This document shows, in pieces, positions 18,004 to 20,993 of a DNA stretch of 20,993 nucleotides. How positions within the stretch are numbered: position 1 is the first letter of the stretch; each line of letters begins with the position of its first letter. Location: the IMG/VR virus record IMGVR_UViG_3300042486_000817, positions 1 to 20,993 of that record; one strand, written 5' to 3'. The notes under the pieces are model-generated. The model was not told the origin of the DNA. It saw only the letters and a list, made by a program, of their open reading frames with translations, and ran no database searches. A program made the translations under genes and the position numbers. The stretch is from a virus.

Positions 18004-20502
18004 ATGCCCATCAACGAAATCGACATCGTCCAAACTCCAAGCGGCCAACTCGTCACCGAGATTGAGCTTCAGCAAGGCCTGCCGGGTCCACCGAACACGC
18101 TCGAGATCGGCAACGTCACAACTGGCGTGCAAGCAGCGGCTAGTATTACTGGTTCGAGTCCGTCGCAGTTGCTGCATCTGACTTTGCCTAAAGGCAATAC
18201 AGGCACAGCAGCTACTATCGCTGTTGGCACGACTACAACTGGCGCAGCTGGAAGTGACGCATTAGTGACTAATGCCGGAACAAATTCGGCAGCTGTCTTT
18301 GACTTCACCATTCCGCGTGGCAACACAGGCGCGACGGGCACAGCAGCTACTATCGCTGTTGGCGCGACTACAACTGGCGAAGCTGGAAGTAGCGCATCAG
18401 TGACTAATGTCGGAACAAATTCGGCAGCTGTTTTTAACTTCGACATCCCGCGTGGCAACACAGGCGCGACTGGCCCTGCAACACAGCTTTCGGTAGCCAG
18501 CACTTCCACGGGCAGTGCAGGATCAGAAGCGTCTGTTACAATCAGCGGAACTGCGCCCGTCCAGTCGCTTGCATTCACCATCCCGCGTGGCAACACAGGC
18601 GCGACAGGCCCTGCGACACAGCTCTCAGTAGCCAGCACCACCACGGGTGCGGCGGGATCAAATGCATCTGTTACAATCAGCGGCGATGCGCCTAACCAGT
18701 CGCTCGCATTCACAATACCCACAGGCCCACAAGGCCCACAAGGCCCGACCGGCAGCAGTGGTGCTACCGCCCAGCTGACTGGCTACGTATCAAGCCCCGG
18801 CACGGTCGCGGCAACCGATACGGTGATTCAAGCGGTCGGCAAGCTAAACGGCAATGACGAGCTGAAAGCCCCGATTGCATCTCTGTATCCATACATCGGC
18901 GGCAAGCTGCTCACCTACACCGACGAGGAGGCGGCTATTGCCGATCCGTTGATTTCCGCAGGTGACATCTACCGAAAGACCGCTGGCGGCGTTGATTACG
19001 TCAACCCCGACAACGTGCCATCACTCGATCTGCGCTTTGCCGCCGACAAGACGCTGACCGCGAGGCGTGGCCCGACGCCGACCTTTACGCGAGGAAGTGG
19101 CGCAACCTACATCGGGAGCGATGGTCTGATCCACGGGGTCGATACCTCGACCACCTCGAACACGATCGGCACAGGCAGCCGGACATTCACTCTGGCAGCG
19201 ACCGCCGGACAGGATCAATTCTGGCGCACTGGCGATGCCGTCGAGGCATCGAATGGGGCAAACATCATGGCCGGAACTGTGACCAGTTACAATGCCACCA
19301 CGCAGTCGCTGGTTTGCAACATGACGACCGCGAGCGGATCGGGAACATTCACCTCATGGCGTATCGGCTATCGCGGCCCCCGCTTCGACCACAATACCAC
19401 ATCTCCATTCGCCTGCCGTGGCTTGCTGATCGAGGAGGGGCGGACGAATGCGCTTCAGCACAGTGCCAACTTCAAAAATACGACCTCAAGCAACTACTGG
19501 GAAAACATAACAGGAACAACGGTAACTGTTGACCAAACAACATCCCCAGATGGAGGTGTAAATGCAGACTTGCTTACTACTTCTACGACAGCTTTCGATT
19601 GCTTTACTAGGCGTAGTGGTGTTTATGCGGCGGCATCTACACAACATACTTACTCGATATTTGTAAAACGAGGCCCGTCAAATTACCGATATGTTGGATT
19701 TTATGTTGGAGCTGGCACAGGCGGTACAGGTCAGTTTCCATATTTTGATTTTGACAATCCAACGATTGTTCAGCTTCCAACAATTACGTACGGGACAATA
19801 AATTCAACTAGAGTAGATCCTTATCCAAATGGATGGTATCGAATTAGTATTACATTTACTACTGGTGCAACTACACCAAGCACATTTGCTGGGGTTTTTA
19901 TTTCCTCGTCGACTGGAGCGGCGCAATCGACTAACCCTGCTGGTAACGACTGTTATATCTGGGGTATCCAGTCTGAGCTAGGCTCCTTCGCCACCTCCTA
20001 CATCCCGACGACGACAACACCACTGAACCGTAGCGCGGATGTGTGTAGTATTACGGGGGCTGACTTTACGAGCTTCTATAATCAGAGCGAGGGGACATTC
20101 TTGTTGAAAGCGACATCGCTGATGGCAACCGCAACAACAGGAAATCGGACGTTTGTTTCCTTTACGGATGGTGGATACATCAATCAACAAGGCCTTTACA
20201 AAGCTGCCAATACTAATAACTTAGGTTTTCCTATTGGGGTTGGAATAGGTCCTACTATCGGCACCCTAACAGCCGGCAGTCCATTTGCCGTTAGCGGAGC
20301 AATGCAGGTCGCTAACAATGCCGCAGCTTTTAACGGGGCGGCAGCGGTAGCAGTAACAGGATCAGCGGCGACAGGCATTTCAAAGCTGGAGTTTCGCGAT
20401 CCAACGGCAGCGGCGTCAGGGCATCCGACAATGCACATCTCACAGTTCCGCTACTACAAAAAACGCCTGCCAAACGCAAAACTCCAAGCACTCACGGTAT
20501 GA
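18004..20502 (+). CDS. Tail fibre / receptor-binding protein
   Basis: An 832-residue protein. The N-terminal 28-240 region has five repeats of about 45 residues, each ending in (F)TIPRGNTGATG, the beta-plus-collagen repeat common in phage fibres. A short collagen stretch GPQGPQGPTGSSG (241-253) follows, then a coiled region (AVGKLNGNDELKAPIASLYPY). Next is the RRGPTPTFTRGSGATYI ... CRGLLIEEGRTNAL block seen in many phage tail proteins, and a beta-rich C-terminal part with lectin-like segments (SYIPTTTTPLNRSADVCSITG). The last 60 residues end in a FRYYKKRLPNAKLQ motif. It probably trimerises and binds the host surface. DNA from about 19480 to 19970 is more AT-rich, suggesting a swapped receptor domain. 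Confidence 0.88.
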   Translation: MPINEIDIVQTPSGQLVTEIELQQGLPGPPNTLEIGNVTTGVQAAASITGSSPSQLLHLTLPKGNTGTAATIAVGTTTTGAAGSDALVTNAGTNSAAVFDFTIPRGNTGATGTAATIAVGATTTGEAGSSASVTNVGTNSAAVFNFDIPRGNTGATGPATQLSVASTSTGSAGSEASVTISGTAPVQSLAFTIPRGNTGATGPATQLSVASTTTGAAGSNASVTISGDAPNQSLAFTIPTGPQGPQGPTGSSGATAQLTGYVSSPGTVAATDTVIQAVGKLNGNDELKAPIASLYPYIGGKLLTYTDEEAAIADPLISAGDIYRKTAGGVDYVNPDNVPSLDLRFAADKTLTARRGPTPTFTRGSGATYIGSDGLIHGVDTSTTSNTIGTGSRTFTLAATAGQDQFWRTGDAVEASNGANIMAGTVTSYNATTQSLVCNMTTASGSGTFTSWRIGYRGPRFDHNTTSPFACRGLLIEEGRTNALQHSANFKNTTSSNYWENITGTTVTVDQTTSPDGGVNADLLTTSTTAFDCFTRRSGVYAAASTQHTYSIFVKRGPSNYRYVGFYVGAGTGGTGQFPYFDFDNPTIVQLPTITYGTINSTRVDPYPNGWYRISITFTTGATTPSTFAGVFISSSTGAAQSTNPAGNDCYIWGIQSELGSFATSYIPTTTTPLNRSADVCSITGADFTSFYNQSEGTFLLKATSLMATATTGNRTFVSFTDGGYINQQGLYKAANTNNLGFPIGVGIGPTIGTLTAGSPFAVSGAMQVANNAAAFNGAAAVAVTGSAATGISKLEFRDPTAAASGHPTMHISQFRYYKKRLPNAKLQALTV
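18193..18723 (+). repeat. Tandem repeats of about 132-135 bp in the tail fibre gene
   Basis: Units at residues 64-105, 106-150, 151-195 and 196-240 (42, 45, 45 and 45 residues), preceded by a degenerate unit (28-63). The first two units share long identical DNA runs, such as ACAGCAGCTACTATCGCTGT at 18208 and 18340, and the last two share CAGCTYTCRGTAGCCAGCAC. The pairs 1-2 and 3-4 are thus recent duplicates, while the two pairs have diverged. The repeats could recombine and change fibre length. Confidence 0.85.
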
Positions 20503-20792
20503 TCGACTATCTTCTCAAATTCCCAGACCGCGCCACCGCAGTCCAGTTCGGACTAGCCAACGGATTTGCTATCATCGACGACGAAGGCAACGAGCAAATC
20601 ACCCTTGCGTCCCATGAGTATGCGCTTTGCATCGTCGGTGAGCACAACGGCGATGGGCAATGGTGGGTGCTGTTCCGCGATCTGGTGGGCATCCCGATTC
20701 CCGCAGGCGGCGAGCAGTTTATTTTCTGGGCTTCCACCTCCGGCGAACAACGCCCTACCGACGAATCCACACCTAACATCTTCTGGTCATGA
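20499..20792 (+). CDS. Small hypothetical protein after the tail fibre
   Basis: A 97-residue alpha/beta protein (MIDYLLKFPDRATAVQFGLA). Segments are YLLKFPDRATAVQFGLANGF, EQITLASHEYALCIVGEH, QWWVLFRDLVG and a Pro-rich tail. The start overlaps the fibre stop and its own stop overlaps the next start, both as ATGA, so it is coupled to both. A fibre chaperone or accessory protein is possible by position; no motif confirms it. No family is recognised. Confidence 0.65.
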   Translation: MIDYLLKFPDRATAVQFGLANGFAIIDDEGNEQITLASHEYALCIVGEHNGDGQWWVLFRDLVGIPIPAGGEQFIFWASTSGEQRPTDESTPNIFWS

Positions 20793-20993
20793 TCGAACTC
20801 CCCATCGCATGGATTCTTGGCACGATCGGCACGCTTTCGGGCGCAGTCGCAACCTTGGCCGCGCTCATGTGGAACTTCATGAAGTCACGCCTCGAAGCGC
20901 AGGATCGAGTGATCAACGCCCAGAGCGCGACGATCGAAAAACTCCAAGGCGAAGTCGAGCGCATGGCCGCCGGATGCGGTGTCATTGAGTGCC
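20789..20993 (+). CDS. Membrane protein of the lysis region, holin- or spanin-like (3' end outside window)
   Basis: Begins at ATG 20789, overlapping the previous stop as ATGA, and stays open to the end of the window (68 codons). One N-terminal membrane segment (IAWILGTIGTLSGAVATLAALMW, residues 6-28) is followed by a basic turn (NFMKSRLEAQDR) and a coiled-coil helix (VINAQSATIEKLQGEVERMA), then GCGVIEC with two Cys. A single membrane anchor plus coiled coil after the tail fibre suggests the lysis cassette: a single-pass holin, or an Rz-like inner-membrane spanin. The partial length does not allow a choice. Confidence 0.6.
   Translation, partial: MIELPIAWILGTIGTLSGAVATLAALMWNFMKSRLEAQDRVINAQSATIEKLQGEVERMAAGCGVIEC

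Noticed and set aside
1-20993. CRISPR arrays, tRNA or rRNA genes, integrase, insertion sequences
   Set aside because: No regularly spaced direct repeats, tRNA-like T-loop or acceptor pattern, recombinase motif or transposase was found by eye on either strand.

Overview
The window is a contiguous stretch of a tailed-phage genome (free phage or prophage) holding the packaging, head and tail genes of a lambda-like siphovirus. The gene order is close to that of lambda: end of a replication gene, two small early genes, small terminase, large terminase of the GpA type, a gpW-sized protein, portal, ClpP-like protease with a nested scaffold, major capsid protein, head-tail joining proteins, tail tube, G/GT chaperones with a frameshift site, tape measure, tail tip, tail fibre, and the start of a lysis-type gene. 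No integrase, attachment site, tRNA, rRNA, CRISPR or host gene is visible, so the lifestyle is open. Almost no start codon has a Shine-Dalgarno sequence; leaders are C/A-rich or carry the element described below. This, the GC-rich codon use and the protein style suggest a host in a group that relies little on SD initiation. Verrucomicrobiota is my guess, with low confidence.

Layout. 1-1610: 3' part of a replication-organiser-like gene with a 12-bp SSPP-coding repeat, a helix-turn-helix protein and an unknown protein. 1724-4080: TerS and TerL, overlapping by ATGA. 4084-4925: an AT-rich island of three small minus-strand genes (unknown acidic protein, ribbon-helix-helix regulator, unknown 53-residue protein) with candidate promoters. 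A strong plus-direction terminator is written inside the regulator gene. This is a typical 'moron' arrangement. 4997-8764: gpW-position protein, portal, protease/scaffold and capsid. 8852-10459: connector, tail terminator, tail tube and an unknown gene. 10480-11108: G and GT chaperones joined by a GGGAAAC -1 slippery heptamer. 11099-14622: a Z-like protein and an 891-residue tape measure ending in ten repeats of about 28 residues. 14641-17997: six small tail-tip proteins, mostly unrecognised. 18004-20502: an 832-residue tail fibre. 20499-20993: a small unknown gene and the start of a membrane protein, probably of the lysis cassette.

The most unusual signal is a repeated cis element, (A)TTTTGACAC, placed about 12-15 nt before a start codon, usually with a small hairpin whose 3' arm overlaps or touches the start. 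It precedes the gpW-position gene, portal, protease, connector, tube, a tail-tip gene and the 17680 gene. It also sits inside the protease gene just upstream of the internal ATG expected for the scaffold. Two clear intrinsic terminators follow the capsid and tube genes, the two proteins a virion needs in most copies. Together these suggest a late operon whose genes are tuned one by one at the RNA level rather than by SD strength.
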